From: Thiomonas bhubaneswarensis
GTDB lineage: Bacteria; Pseudomonadota; Gammaproteobacteria; Burkholderiales; Burkholderiaceae_C
Length of the DNA stretch: 64,000 nucleotides
Direction of reading: 5' to 3'
NCBI RefSeq assembly: GCF_001418255.1
Contig: NZ_LIPV01000008.1
Span: 62,001 to 126,000 of the forward strand
The notes under the pieces were generated by a model. The model ran no database searches, was not told where the DNA came from, and saw nothing but the letters and a program-made list of their open reading frames with translations. This document shows, piece by piece, positions 1-8,864 of the stretch (position 1 is its first letter; the number at the start of each line of letters is the position of its first letter). The position numbers were made by a program, and so were the translations under genes.

Positions 1-264
1 CGCAGCCATGATGCGCTGGTCACCGTCGAAGAGGGCGTGGTCATGGGCGGCGCCGGCTCGGCCTGTCTGGAGGCTCTACAGCAAGCAGGCGTTCAGATCC
101 CGGTGCTCAACCTCGGTCTGCCCGATGCCTGGATCGAACACGGCGATCCGGCGCAGATCACCACCGACCTCGGGCTGGATGCCGCGGGCATTGCCGCGAG
201 TGTGCGCAAACGCTTCGGCACCATGCTCAGCCCCGCTGGGCGGCAGCGCGCCGCCAACGAATGA
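1..264 (+). CDS. dxs: 1-deoxy-D-xylulose-5-phosphate synthase, C-terminal fragment
   Basis: Only the last 87 codons lie in the window; the gene continues upstream. Dxs condenses pyruvate and glyceraldehyde-3-phosphate using thiamine diphosphate, the first step of the MEP isoprenoid pathway, in the cytosol. The visible part is the transketolase C-terminal domain. It contains [14 protein letters not shown], then VLNLGLPD and EHGDPAQ, a string typical of the Dxs C-terminus. The stop TGA ends at 264, only 4 bases before the znuA stop on the other strand, so the two genes converge with no room for a separate terminator. The family call is secure; start and upstream context are not visible. Confidence 0.93.
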   Translation, partial: RSHDALVTVEEGVVMGGAGSACLEALQQAGVQIPVLNLGLPDAWIEHGDPAQITTDLGLDAAGIAASVRKRFGTMLSPAGRQRAANE

Positions 265-268
265 CGCC

Positions 269-1231
269 TCACCGGGCCGAGAGGCACTGGCTGAGATTCG
301 TGGCCAGTTGCCGCATCAACTGGGTGTAACCCGCAAGCCCCAAAGGCCCTTTCGCACCGAGAGGATCGAGGGTGCCCACGCGCACAGGCGTTCCTTCCAC
401 CAGGGTCTGCACCAGCTTGGGCTCGAACTGTGGTTCGGTGAAGACGCAGACCACGCCCAGAGATTGAATCTTGTCGCGCATCTGGCTGACGCGCCGTGCG
501 TTGGCCATGGCCTCCGGGCTGACCAGAAGCGAGCCGACCGCCCGCAGTCCGAAGGCATGCTCGAAATATTGGTAGGCATCGTGAAACACGATGAAGGGCT
601 TGTGCTTCACCGGCTGGAGTTGCAAGGTCAGCTCGGCGGTCATGGCGTCGATAGTCTGCACCGCCTTGTCGGCATTGGCCTGATACTGTGCGGCATGCGC
701 GGGGTCCTTGGCCGCCAGCACGCGTTCGGCCGTGCGCACGATGGTCTTGGCATTGGTCGGCGACAGCCAGAGATGGCCGTCGAAGCTGCCGGTGTGCGCA
801 TGCTCCTGTTCATGGTCTTCGCCGTCGTGGTGCAGCTTGGGTGCGGGCCGTTTGCGTTCCCAGTCGCCACCCTGCCGCGCGGGGAGCAGGTTCATGCCGG
901 GCGCTGTCGAGAGCGTGACCACCTCGGTGGATTTGGGCAGCGATCGGGTGACGGGATTCAGCGCCGGTTCGACATCGGGGCCGATCCAGAAGACGACCTG
1001 GGCCTGCTCGGCCGCGGCACGCTCCGAGGGCTTGAGCGCGTAGGTGTGGGGCGAGCGACCCGGGGGAATCAGCACGCTCGGTGTGCCCACCCCCTGCATG
1101 ACCGCGGCGACGAGATCGCCAACGGGTTTGATGCTGACGGCAACCTTCACCGGCTCTGCGCCTGCGAGCGGCGCCCGAAGGATGGCGACCAAGACGGTGC
1201 AGAAGACGGCAATTCGGGATAACTTCAGCAT
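269..1231 (-). CDS. znuA: zinc ABC transporter periplasmic zinc-binding protein ZnuA
   Basis: A 320-residue cluster 9 (A-1) solute-binding protein that captures Zn2+ in the periplasm and delivers it to the ZnuB permease. Residues 1-24 are a Sec signal peptide (MLKLSRIAVF start, cleavage near AGA). Predicted ligands are His62 (in SPHTYALKP), His153 (in DGHLWLSP), the His of FHDAYQYF and an acidic residue near the C-terminus. A His/Asp/Glu-rich loop at about 134-146 (LHHDGEDHEQEHAH) is the hallmark of zinc-specific members. I chose the ATG at 1231 because it starts a clean signal peptide; an upstream in-frame start would add 34 residues. The gene is divergent from znuC and shares the Zur operator at 1258-1274. 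Confidence 0.93.
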   Translation of the reverse strand: MLKLSRIAVFCTVLVAILRAPLAGAEPVKVAVSIKPVGDLVAAVMQGVGTPSVLIPPGRSPHTYALKPSERAAAEQAQVVFWIGPDVEPALNPVTRSLPKSTEVVTLSTAPGMNLLPARQGGDWERKRPAPKLHHDGEDHEQEHAHTGSFDGHLWLSPTNAKTIVRTAERVLAAKDPAHAAQYQANADKAVQTIDAMTAELTLQLQPVKHKPFIVFHDAYQYFEHAFGLRAVGSLLVSPEAMANARRVSQMRDKIQSLGVVCVFTEPQFEPKLVQTLVEGTPVRVGTLDPLGAKGPLGLAGYTQLMRQLATNLSQCLSAR

Positions 1232-1257
1232 GGTTGATCCAGGCAATGAAACGATGG

Positions 1258-1274
1258 ATGTTACTATATAACAT
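1258..1274. promoter_or_regulatory. Zur operator between znuA and znuCB
   Basis: ATGTTA (1258-1263) and TAACAT (1269-1274) are perfect inverted half-sites around a 5-base AT-rich spacer. This matches the 17-bp core of the proteobacterial Zur box. It lies in the 43-bp gap between the divergent znuA and znuC starts, so one site could repress both when zinc is replete. The match is seen directly; regulation is inferred from the known family. Confidence 0.85.
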
Positions 1275-2078
1275 ATGCAACATACCGCAATGGCCTCGCT
1301 CCATACCGAGCCTCTGATCACGCTCGAAAACATTCATCTGACCCGTCACGGCAAGCGCCTGCTCGACGACGTGAGTCTGCTGGTGATGCCGCGCCAGATC
1401 GTCACTTTGATCGGACCGAACGGCGCGGGCAAGACCACCCTGGTGCGCGTGGTGCTCGGGCTGCTGCAACCCGACGGTGGCCGTGTCCAGCGGGCGGGTG
1501 ATCTGCGGGTGGGCTATGTGCCGCAGCGCTTCGTGGTGCCGGCGAATCTGCCGATGGATGTGGACGGTTTTTTGCTGCTCTCGGGCGCCGGTGATGCGAG
1601 GCAGCGGCAGCAGGTACTGGTCGACAATGGGGCCGGTGACCTGGTGCGCAGCCCGCTGCGGGCCCTGTCCGGCGGAGAAATGCAGCGTGTTCTGCTCGCC
1701 CGCGCCATGCTGCGCCAGCCCGATCTGCTGGTGCTCGACGAGCCCGCGCAAGGGCTCGACGTGCAGGGGCAGGAGGCGTTCTATGCGCTGATCGCACGTC
1801 TGCGCGACACCACGGGTTGTGGGGTGCTGCTCGTCTCTCACGATCTGCATCTGGTCATGGCGGCCACCGACGAGGTAATTTGCCTTGAGCGGCACGTCTG
1901 CTGTGTCGGTCGCCCCGAAGACGTCGGGGTGCACCCCGAATATCGACGCCTGTTCGGGCGCGATCTGGCGGGCCTGGCCGTCTATCGTCACCATCACGAT
2001 CACCACCACGACCTGCATGGCAACATCGTTCCCGACAAGGGGCCTGAAGCGGCGGCAGGAGGGCAGCGCGATGAGTGA
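1275..2078 (+). CDS. znuC: zinc ABC transporter ATPase ZnuC
   Basis: Cytoplasmic ATPase subunit of the zinc importer, 267 residues. It shows Walker A GPNGAGKTT at 47-55, the ABC signature LSGGEMQRV at 131-139, Walker B LLVLDEP at 151-157 and the switch His in LLVSHDLHLV. The C-terminus carries a histidine-rich tail (HHHDHHHDLH, about 239-248), common in ZnuC and possibly a zinc sensor or buffer. The start is uncertain: the ATG at 1275 abuts the Zur box and has no Shine-Dalgarno, while ATG 1290 (MASLHTEPL) fits the family N-terminus better. The 3' end overlaps znuB by 8 bases, implying translational coupling. Confidence 0.92.
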   Translation: MQHTAMASLHTEPLITLENIHLTRHGKRLLDDVSLLVMPRQIVTLIGPNGAGKTTLVRVVLGLLQPDGGRVQRAGDLRVGYVPQRFVVPANLPMDVDGFLLLSGAGDARQRQQVLVDNGAGDLVRSPLRALSGGEMQRVLLARAMLRQPDLLVLDEPAQGLDVQGQEAFYALIARLRDTTGCGVLLVSHDLHLVMAATDEVICLERHVCCVGRPEDVGVHPEYRRLFGRDLAGLAVYRHHHDHHHDLHGNIVPDKGPEAAAGGQRDE

Positions 2079-2871
2079 ACTCGGTTTGCCCGAATTCGTC
2101 TGGCGTGCCCTGCTGGGCGGGGTGGGCGTGGCGCTGCTGGCTGGGCCTCTGGGCTGCTTCGTGGTGTGGCGGCGCATGGCTTATTTCGGCGAAACCCTGG
2201 CGCACTCGGCCTTTCTCGGCGTGGGTTTGGGGCTATTGCTGCATCTCGATCCCGTCCTGGGTGTGCTCGCGGTCAGCGTGGTGGTGGCGCTGATTCTGGC
2301 GCGCAGGCAGCCCGCTGATGGCCTGGCCGAAGACACCCTGCTGGGGCTGCTGGCGCATAGCAGTCTGGCGCTGGGACTGGTTGTGCTGGCCTTCATGGAA
2401 GACGTGCGGGTCGATCTGTTCGCCTATCTGTTCGGCGACATTCTGGCGCTCAGACCGGCCGACCTCGGCTGGATTGCGCTGCTCGACGTCGTCGCGCTGG
2501 GCGTGCTGGCACTGCTGTGGCGCGGTCTGTTGGCGATGACGGTGCACGAAGAACTCGCGGCAGTCGAAGGGCGCAGGGTGAGGGCCTTGCAACTGGCTTT
2601 CATGCTGCTGCTGGCGGCGTTCGTCGCGCTGGCGATGAAACTGGTGGGCATTCTGCTCACGGTGGCGATGCTCATCATTCCGGCAGCGGCGGCGCGTCGA
2701 CTGGCGCGCACCCCGCTGCAGATGGCCTGGGGCGCGGCGGTGATTGGCGCGGCGGCGGTCGGGCTGGGGGTCATGGCCTCGCTGCACTCTGATCTGCCCA
2801 CGGGCCCGGCCATCGTGGTCGCGGCAGCGGTGCTCTTTTTGCTGTTGCGGGTGCTGCCGCAGCGCGGCTGA
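2071..2871 (+). CDS. znuB: zinc ABC transporter permease ZnuB
   Basis: A 266-residue ABC-3 family inner-membrane permease with about eight hydrophobic segments, the channel for Zn2+ import. The cytoplasmic loop around WRRMAYFGETLAHSAFLG near residue 30-50 is characteristic of ZnuB. The ATG at 2071 is preceded by GGAGGG at 2058-2063 and overlaps the end of znuC, so znuC and znuB form one transcript under the Zur site upstream. The final third contains KLVGILLTVAMLIIPAAAAR, the conserved coupling region of the family. No oddity is seen. Confidence 0.92.
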   Translation: MSELGLPEFVWRALLGGVGVALLAGPLGCFVVWRRMAYFGETLAHSAFLGVGLGLLLHLDPVLGVLAVSVVVALILARRQPADGLAEDTLLGLLAHSSLALGLVVLAFMEDVRVDLFAYLFGDILALRPADLGWIALLDVVALGVLALLWRGLLAMTVHEELAAVEGRRVRALQLAFMLLLAAFVALAMKLVGILLTVAMLIIPAAAARRLARTPLQMAWGAAVIGAAAVGLGVMASLHSDLPTGPAIVVAAAVLFLLLRVLPQRG

Positions 2872-2922
2872 GAGCGCCCAATCCCGCAGGCCGGGCAAGG
2901 AACAGCGCCATCCGGGATAATC

Positions 2923-2937
2923 TGAGAACTTTTCTCA
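2923..2937. repeat. Short perfect inverted repeat upstream of folE2
   Basis: TGAGAA (2923-2928) and TTCTCA (2932-2937) flank a 3-base spacer in the 123-bp gap between znuB and folE2. It does not resemble the Zur box at 1258-1274. It could be an unidentified operator or chance; nothing else regulatory is visible in this gap. Confidence 0.3.
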
Positions 2938-2994
2938 ACTATGCCCCGGGCGGGCTGCGCTGAAATGCCGCGGCGCAGCCCCACCCGTCATCCC

Positions 2995-3783
2995 ATGAAC
3001 AAACCCTTTGATGCCATTCCAGATATCCAGAGCACTGTGGACGAGCGCCATATCGCGATCCAGCGGGTCGGGGTCAAGGGTTTGCGCTACCCGGTGAACG
3101 TGTGTCTGCGCGATGGCAGCGTGCATCCGAGCATTGCCCAGGTGACGGCCGACGTGGCGCTGCCTGCCGAGAAGAAGGGCACGCATATGTCGCGCTTCGT
3201 CGAACTGCTCGAAGCCATGCCCGAGGCGATGGACGCGCAGGCGTTTGCCGCGCTCACCCGGCAGATGCTCCCCAAGCTGAATGCCACGGCGGGTCGGCTG
3301 GAGTTTGCCTTCACGCTGTTTTTGCGCAAGACCGCGCCGGTGTCCGGGGTGCAAAGCCTGCTCGATTACGAGGCGGGCTGGATCGCCGAAGCGCGCGGCG
3401 ATCAGGTCAAGCTCACGGCCAGGGTCATGGTGCCGGTGAAATCGCTGTGCCCGTGCTCGAAGGAGATCTCGGATTACGGCGCGCACAACCAGCGCTCGAA
3501 CATCACCATCACCGCCGAGTTGCTGCAACCGGTGGCGCTGGAAGAACTCATCCGCATCGCCGAGGAAGAGGCCTCGTGCGAGATATGGGGCCTGCTCAAG
3601 CGGCCGGACGAGAAATACGTCACCGAGCACGCTTACGAAAACCCGAAATTCGTTGAGGATCTGGTGCGCGATGTCGCCGCCCGTCTCAACGCCGATGCGC
3701 GCATCGGTCATTACGTGGCTGAGGCGGAGAATTTCGAGTCCATCCACAATCACTCGGCCTACGCCCTGATCGAACGAGCCTGA
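2995..3783 (+). CDS. folE2: GTP cyclohydrolase FolE2 (type IB)
   Basis: Converts GTP to 7,8-dihydroneopterin triphosphate, the first step of tetrahydrofolate synthesis. It belongs to the 262-residue type IB family, which is not strictly zinc dependent, unlike FolE. The signature [19 protein letters not shown] at about 150-168 contains Cys152 and Cys154, one of them the metal-binding Cys; [22 protein letters not shown] follows. The ATG at 2995 begins the family-typical [13 protein letters not shown]. It lies 123 bp after znuB on the same strand. FolE2 is a known zinc-starvation backup in many bacteria, so its position behind a Zur-controlled importer is functionally consistent, although no second Zur box is visible. 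Confidence 0.93.
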   Translation: MNKPFDAIPDIQSTVDERHIAIQRVGVKGLRYPVNVCLRDGSVHPSIAQVTADVALPAEKKGTHMSRFVELLEAMPEAMDAQAFAALTRQMLPKLNATAGRLEFAFTLFLRKTAPVSGVQSLLDYEAGWIAEARGDQVKLTARVMVPVKSLCPCSKEISDYGAHNQRSNITITAELLQPVALEELIRIAEEEASCEIWGLLKRPDEKYVTEHAYENPKFVEDLVRDVAARLNADARIGHYVAEAENFESIHNHSAYALIERA

Positions 3784-3785
3784 GT

Positions 3786-6377
3786 TCAGTCGGACGACTG
3801 CAGATCCTTGAGACGGTAAAGGGCTTCGAGCGCCTGGCGCGGGGTCAGGGCATCGGGGTCCAGCGTCTCCAGGGCGTCGCGTAGCGCATCGGTTTGCGGC
3901 GCAGCTTCAGTTGCTTGCCGTTGCGCCTCGACGGGGGCAGCAAACAGGTCGAGCTGCGCGTCCTGCGCCTGTTGTCTGCGCTCCAGCGCGTCCAGCCGTC
4001 GACGGGCGTCGCGTATGACGGCTGACGGCACCCCCGCAAGCTGTGCGACCTGCACGCCGTAGCTTCGGTTGGCCGGTCCTTCGCGCACTTCATGCAGAAA
4101 CACGATGCCCTGTGGCGTCTCGGTTGCGCCCACATGGACGTTGGCCGCGTGTGGGTGGCGCAGGGGCAGCTCGGTCAGCTCGAAATAATGGGTGGCGAAC
4201 AGGGTGAGGCTGCGGTTGCGGTCGTGCAGCTGCGCCGCGATGGCGGCGGCCAGCGCCAGGCCGTCGAAGGTGGAGGTGCCGCGCCCGACTTCGTCCATCA
4301 GCACCAGGCTTTGCGGTGTGGCCTGACGCAGGATCGCCGCGGTTTCCGCCATTTCGACCATGAAGGTCGATTGCCCGCCTGCCAGATCGTCGGAAGCGCC
4401 GATGCGGGTGAAGATGGCGTCCAGCGGGCCGATGCGCGCGCTGCGCGCGGGCACGTAGCTGCCGAGATAGGCGAGCAGGGCGATCAGCGCGGTCTGCCGC
4501 ATATACGTGGATTTGCCGCCCATGTTCGGCCCGGTGAGGATGAGCAGGCGGCGCTGTTCGTCGAGCTGGCAGTCGTTGGGAATGAAACGGTCGACCCGGC
4601 TTTCGATCACCGGATGGCGGCCACCGACGATCTCCAGCCCCGGTGTCTGGGTGAACTCGGGGCAGACCCAGCCGAAGGTGCTCGCGCGCTCGGCCAGGGC
4701 AGCCAGCACGTCGAGCAGGGCAATGGCCTGCGCGGCGCGGCGGATGGCGGCGAGACTCGCCTGCAAGACGTCGATGACGCCGTCGAACAGGACCTTCTCG
4801 CGGCTCAGCGCCCGGTCTTGTGCCGAGAGTGCCTTGTCCTCGAAGGCCTTCAGCTCGGGGGTGATGTAGCGTTCGGCACCCTTGAGGGTCTGCCGCCTGC
4901 GGTAGTCGTCGGGCACCTTGTCGGTCTGCCCGTGGGTGACTTCGATGAAAAACCCGTGAACCTTGTTGTATTGCACCCGCAAATTGGCAATGCCGGTGCG
5001 CGCGCGTTCGCGCTGCTCCAGCTCCATGAGAAAGCTGCCGCAGTCGGTGTCGATGGCTCGCAGTTCGTCGAGTTCGGCATCGAAGCCCGCGGCGATCACG
5101 CCGCCGTCGCGCAGGTTCAGCGCGGGCTCGGCGGCGATGGCGCGCAGCAGCAAGGCGGCGGGCTCGGGCGGCAGGTCGAGCTGTGCATCGACGGTTTGTA
5201 GTAAGTCGCAGCGCTCGAACGCGGCAGCCTGACGGCGCAGCGCAGGCAGGAGCAGCAGGCCGTCGCGCAAGCCGGAAAGCTCGCGCGGCTTGGCCTGCCT
5301 GAGGGCGATGCGTGCGGCAATGCGCTCCAGATCGGCCATGCCGCGAAGGCTGCCACACAGGGCAGCCAATCCACCGTCCATCAGGCTCTGCAACGCGGCG
5401 TGACGAGTGCGGGCGATGTCGGCATCGCGCGGCGGCGCCTGCAGCCAGTCGCGCAGCAGGCGGCTGCCCGCAGCCGTCTGGCAGGAGTCGAGATGCGAAA
5501 AGAGCGTCGGGCTGTCGTCACCGCGCAGAGGCTGGAGGATTTCGAGGTTGCGGCGTGCCACGGCGTCGAGGCGAAGACTCTGCTCGGCGCGCTCGACGCG
5601 CAGATCGGCCAGCAAGGGCAGGGCGCCGCCCTGCGTCTGCTCGGCATAGGTCAGCAGCGCGGCGGCAGCGGCGTGGGCGCTGCCCAGACCCTGGGCGCCA
5701 AATCCGTCGAGATGCGCCACCTGCAACTGGGCGCAGAGCTTGCGCAGGCCGAGCGCCGAATCGAAATGCCAGTCGGGCCGCTCCGTCGTGAAGGGCAAGG
5801 TTAACTCTTGAGGCACAACATGGCTTTGCGGCCAGAGGATTTCGGCCGGGCCGATGCGCGCCAGCCAGTCGGGCAGCGCCGTCGGGTCGCACTGCGCCAG
5901 GGTGACGCTGCCGCCGGTCAGGGCCATCCACGCCAGTCCCCAGACGCCGCGGGCCGACTTCGCCGGGGCGATGGCCAGCAGGATGGCGTCGCGCTTGTCG
6001 TCGAGCAGCGCCTGCTCGGTGAGCGTGCCGGGCGTGACGACGCGCACCACTCGCCGCTCGACCAGCCCCTTGGCCTGCGACGGATCACCGATCTGCTCGC
6101 AGATTGCTGCCGATTCGCCCAACCTGACCAGCTTGGCCAGGTAGCCGTCCAGAGCCTGCGCCGGTACGCCGGCCATGATGACTGGCTCGCCCGCCGACTG
6201 GCCTCGCCGCGTCAGGGTGATGTCGAGCAACCGCGCTGCCTTTTCCGCGTCGTCATAGAACAGCTCATAAAAATCGCCCATGCGGCAAAGCAGCAGACTG
6301 CCAGGATGATCGGCCTTCATGCGCAGGTACTGCTGCATCAAGGGCGTGTGGGCACTGAGGTTGGACGGTTGAGGCAT
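3786..6377 (-). CDS. mutS: DNA mismatch repair protein MutS
   Basis: Recognises base mismatches and small loops and starts methyl-directed or general mismatch repair with MutL. The 863 residues match the full family length. The N-terminal mismatch-binding domain contains [21 protein letters not shown], including the Phe-x-Glu wedge (DFYE) near residue 36. Walker [10 protein letters not shown] lies near residue 619, followed by [12 protein letters not shown] and the helix-turn-helix ATPase interface. The C-terminus ends normally. The gene converges on folE2 with a 2-base gap. It is divergent from the flavin operon at 6541; its promoter must lie in 6378-6500. Confidence 0.97.
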   Translation of the reverse strand: MPQPSNLSAHTPLMQQYLRMKADHPGSLLLCRMGDFYELFYDDAEKAARLLDITLTRRGQSAGEPVIMAGVPAQALDGYLAKLVRLGESAAICEQIGDPSQAKGLVERRVVRVVTPGTLTEQALLDDKRDAILLAIAPAKSARGVWGLAWMALTGGSVTLAQCDPTALPDWLARIGPAEILWPQSHVVPQELTLPFTTERPDWHFDSALGLRKLCAQLQVAHLDGFGAQGLGSAHAAAAALLTYAEQTQGGALPLLADLRVERAEQSLRLDAVARRNLEILQPLRGDDSPTLFSHLDSCQTAAGSRLLRDWLQAPPRDADIARTRHAALQSLMDGGLAALCGSLRGMADLERIAARIALRQAKPRELSGLRDGLLLLPALRRQAAAFERCDLLQTVDAQLDLPPEPAALLLRAIAAEPALNLRDGGVIAAGFDAELDELRAIDTDCGSFLMELEQRERARTGIANLRVQYNKVHGFFIEVTHGQTDKVPDDYRRRQTLKGAERYITPELKAFEDKALSAQDRALSREKVLFDGVIDVLQASLAAIRRAAQAIALLDVLAALAERASTFGWVCPEFTQTPGLEIVGGRHPVIESRVDRFIPNDCQLDEQRRLLILTGPNMGGKSTYMRQTALIALLAYLGSYVPARSARIGPLDAIFTRIGASDDLAGGQSTFMVEMAETAAILRQATPQSLVLMDEVGRGTSTFDGLALAAAIAAQLHDRNRSLTLFATHYFELTELPLRHPHAANVHVGATETPQGIVFLHEVREGPANRSYGVQVAQLAGVPSAVIRDARRRLDALERRQQAQDAQLDLFAAPVEAQRQATEAAPQTDALRDALETLDPDALTPRQALEALYRLKDLQSSD

Positions 6378-6482
6378 GGATAAGGGGCGCGAAACGACGC
6401 GCTATTTTGCCTGCGTCGTCCTGCCTTGAGCGCGAGCGTCCGGAGCGTTGCCTTGGCGTTTGCGCGTTACAAGAAGACATGC

Positions 6483-6510
6483 TTGACACAATCATCCATA
6501 AAAATAAAAA
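6483..6510 (+). promoter_or_regulatory. Putative sigma70 promoter of the flavin operon
   Basis: A consensus -35 TTGACA at 6483-6488 is followed after 16 bases by TAAAAA at 6505-6510, a weak -10. The region is A-rich in a GC-rich genome. The Fur-like palindrome at 6508-6528 starts inside the -10, which would give direct repression by occlusion. The -10 assignment is approximate. Confidence 0.5.
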
Positions 6511-6528
6511 TGCGAACCGTTCGTATTT
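6508..6528. promoter_or_regulatory. Fur-box-like operator
   Basis: AAATGCGAAC (6508-6517) and GTTCGTATTT (6519-6528) form a 21-bp inverted repeat around one central base, with a single mismatch between arms. The core resembles betaproteobacterial Fur boxes (AATGCGAAT-type half-sites). It overlaps the putative -10 and precedes the outer-membrane gene. Iron control of the whole operon is inferred from this site. Confidence 0.65.
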
Positions 6529-6540
6529 ATGGAGATTGAA

Positions 6541-7440
6541 TTGACTTATCGATTTCACCTGACACTGGCCACGCTCGCTGGCTTGACCTTCGCTGCGCTG
6601 CCGATGAGCGCCGCGGCAGACGAGAACCTGCTCGGTTATACCGTGGGGGCTGAGACACTGCCAAAAGGCGCATCCGAGGCCTATTTCTGGCTCACCGATC
6701 ACAGCGGCAAAAGGCGTGGCAGTTACTCGGCGCAGTACCTCCGCGCCGAGTACGAATACGGTATCACCAACAGTCTGAGTGGCGCGATCTATCTCAATGG
6801 CTACCGGCACAGCTACGACTGCGGCACGGTCGGTTGCGCCGGCCCGGTGGGGCAGGGCGAAATCACCGGCAGCCTGCACCGAACTCAGCTCAGCGGTTTT
6901 TCGCTGGAGCTGAAAAAAATGCTTCTGTCGCCGTACAAGGACGATCTGGGCGTGGCTCTGTATGGCGAGGTGACCTATGACACAGTCGATCCGATCACCG
7001 GCGAAAAGGGCCAAGGCTACGAGGTGGAAGCCAAGCTCATCCTTCAACGTCCCTATCTGGATGGCCAATTGCAGTGGGTGACCAACCTTGAACTCGAGGC
7101 AGAGTCGTGGCGACCGCAGGCTGGTGGCGGAACGGAGTTTGCTGTTGCGCCGCGGTTACGCAGTGGCGTGTCGTATCGGTTCGCCCCGAATTGGTCCATC
7201 GGCGCAGAGGGCTGGATCGACGCCGAAATCCTGCGTCCGGCGGGAGAGTCGTGGCAGTTCGATCACTGGGACTTTTTCGCTGGCCCGTCGCTCCATTACG
7301 GCGGCAAGACCTGGTGGGCCACGCTGACCTGGGCGCAGCAACTGCGCGGCTCCAACGAAGCGGCCGACAACGTCAGCGGTCTGCATCTGGCCGATCACGA
7401 GCGGCGCGAAATCCGGCTGAAGCTCGGATACAACTTCTGA
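6541..7440 (+). CDS. Putative iron-regulated outer-membrane protein (DUF6662-like)
   Basis: About 299 residues with a Sec signal peptide (TYRFHLTLATLAGLTFAALP, cleavage near SAAAD). The mature part has alternating aromatic strands (AEYEYGITNSLSGAIYLNGY, GVALYGEVTYDTV, KLGYNF at the end) and a terminal Phe, as expected of an outer-membrane beta-barrel. It resembles the DUF6662 family as I remember it. I prefer TTG at 6541 because GGAG at 6531-6534 lies 6 bases upstream; the in-frame ATG at 6529 touches the Fur-like box and has no ribosome site. It is first of four genes with an FMN-binding protein, ApbE and a membrane protein, so a role in iron or flavin electron transfer at the cell surface is inferred. 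Confidence 0.75.
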   Translation: MTYRFHLTLATLAGLTFAALPMSAAADENLLGYTVGAETLPKGASEAYFWLTDHSGKRRGSYSAQYLRAEYEYGITNSLSGAIYLNGYRHSYDCGTVGCAGPVGQGEITGSLHRTQLSGFSLELKKMLLSPYKDDLGVALYGEVTYDTVDPITGEKGQGYEVEAKLILQRPYLDGQLQWVTNLELEAESWRPQAGGGTEFAVAPRLRSGVSYRFAPNWSIGAEGWIDAEILRPAGESWQFDHWDFFAGPSLHYGGKTWWATLTWAQQLRGSNEAADNVSGLHLADHERREIRLKLGYNF

Positions 7441-7449
7441 GGCTTGGCT

Positions 7450-7995
7450 ATGCGAAGATGGCATCCGATTCTGTTCATGCCGGTGGCGGCCCTGGTGGCG
7501 GCGCCGGTGGGAGCGACTGAATATCTCACCGTCGAGCAGGCGCAGAAGGCGCTGTTCCCCGATGCCGAGCGCTTTGTTGCCGCACCGGTGCAACTCAGTG
7601 CGGCCCAGAAAGCCGCTATCGAGGAGCGCTCCGGTCTGAAACAGCGCTGGGACCGGCAGGAGGTCTGGCGGGCCGAGCGTGGCGGCAAGCTGCTGGGCTG
7701 GTTCATAGTCGATGATGTGGTGGGCAAGCACGAATTCATCCGCTACGGCACGGCCCTGCTGCCCCAAGGGAAGGTGCGCGGCATCGAGGTGATGATCTAT
7801 CGCGAGACCCACGGCGATCAGATCCGCCAGGCGAGTTGGCGCAAGTCGCTCGAAGGCAAGACACTGGCCGATCCGTTCAAGCTCGATCAAGACGTGCCCA
7901 ACATCAGCGGCGCTACGCTGTCGTGCCGCAACGTCATGAACGGTGTGAAGCGCCTTTTGGTGCTGCAACAAGTCGCGCTGCAGGGGGACAAATGA
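7450..7995 (+). CDS. Periplasmic FMN-binding domain protein
   Basis: About 181 residues: a signal peptide (MRRWHPILFMPVAALVAAPVGA) followed by an FMN-binding domain. The motif DVPNISGATLSCRN near residues 148-162 is the flavinylation site of this family; Thr156 in SGAT would carry covalent FMN attached by ApbE, encoded directly downstream. The ATG at 7450 has GAGG at 7439-7442; a TTG two codons earlier is possible. It starts 9 bases after the outer-membrane gene and overlaps apbE by 4 bases. The protein probably shuttles electrons in the periplasm, from a membrane donor towards ferric iron or another acceptor; the partner is inferred. Confidence 0.85.
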   Translation: MRRWHPILFMPVAALVAAPVGATEYLTVEQAQKALFPDAERFVAAPVQLSAAQKAAIEERSGLKQRWDRQEVWRAERGGKLLGWFIVDDVVGKHEFIRYGTALLPQGKVRGIEVMIYRETHGDQIRQASWRKSLEGKTLADPFKLDQDVPNISGATLSCRNVMNGVKRLLVLQQVALQGDK

Positions 7996-8864
7996 GACGG
8001 CGAGAGGCTGAAGTCGTGTCCATTCGCCGCATGCAACCGCTTTTGGGTACCTGGGTGGAGATTCGCGCCCGCGGCCGCGCAGGTAGGGTGGAAAGGGCCG
8101 TGCGAAGTGCATTTCTGCACATCGCCCGGGCGCAGCGGCGCATGAGTTTTCACGATCCTGACAGCACGCTCAGTCGCATCAACCTGTGCGCGCACCATTC
8201 TGCGCAGCAGGTCGATGTCTGGACCTGGGACGTACTGCGCAAGGCCTTGCATCTGGCGCGTGCCAGCGACGGCTTCTTCGACGTTACGGTGGGCGCTCGA
8301 CTGGTGGCCTGTGGCGCGCTTCCCGATCACGGCTACGCCTCGCTTCACGCGCCGACCGGCAGTGATGCGGTGGAGCTGCTGCCGGGGCGTCGGGTGCGAT
8401 TGCATCGCCCCGTGGTGCTGACCCTGGACGGCATCGCCAAGGGCTATGCGGTCGATCTGGCCACGGCTTGCCTTCAGCGCGCCGGAGTGCATCAGGCTGT
8501 GGTCAATGCCGGAGGCGATTTGCGTGTTTTCGGCCCTGAGCCTGTTCCGATCGCCGTGCGCAATGCCCACGGCGCCCTGAACGATGCGGGGCAACTGTTC
8601 AACGCAGCCGTGGCGTCGTCCATCGTCGCGCCTGATGCCCAGCAGCGGCAGCGGTTTACCGCGAGGTTGATCCATCCCAAGGGCCATGCGGTGCCGTCCA
8701 TCCCGCAGATCTGGACGGTGCGGGCCGACCAGGCATGGCTCGCCGATGCGCTCACCAAGGTGGCAGCCCTGGCCAAACCCGGGCAGCGTGCTGCATGGGT
8801 GGCACGCCTGGGTGGGCATCTGATGACACCGGAGGACGCCACCGGTTTGGAGGCCGCAGCATGA
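7992..8864 (+). CDS. apbE: FAD:protein FMN transferase ApbE
   Basis: Transfers FMN from FAD onto a Ser/Thr of target proteins, here most likely Thr156 of the adjacent FMN-binding protein. The 290 residues contain the core motifs MQPLLGTWVEI near 14-24, MSFHDPDSTLSRIN near 51-64, LDGIAKGYAVD at 145-155 and VNAGGDLRVFG at 171-181. The ATG at 7992 overlaps the stop of the preceding gene (ATGA), and its own stop overlaps the next gene. Unlike many ApbE proteins it shows no signal peptide or lipobox: the catalytic core begins within 14 residues of the start, and upstream in-frame sequence offers no signal either. It may therefore act in the cytoplasm before substrate export. Confidence 0.9.
   Translation: MRRREAEVVSIRRMQPLLGTWVEIRARGRAGRVERAVRSAFLHIARAQRRMSFHDPDSTLSRINLCAHHSAQQVDVWTWDVLRKALHLARASDGFFDVTVGARLVACGALPDHGYASLHAPTGSDAVELLPGRRVRLHRPVVLTLDGIAKGYAVDLATACLQRAGVHQAVVNAGGDLRVFGPEPVPIAVRNAHGALNDAGQLFNAAVASSIVAPDAQQRQRFTARLIHPKGHAVPSIPQIWTVRADQAWLADALTKVAALAKPGQRAAWVARLGGHLMTPEDATGLEAAA

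Noticed and set aside
8-1222. Long open frame on the plus strand covering znuA
   Set aside because: It is a GC-rich antisense shadow of znuA with no recognisable protein features; znuA has a signal peptide and metal ligands in the other strand.
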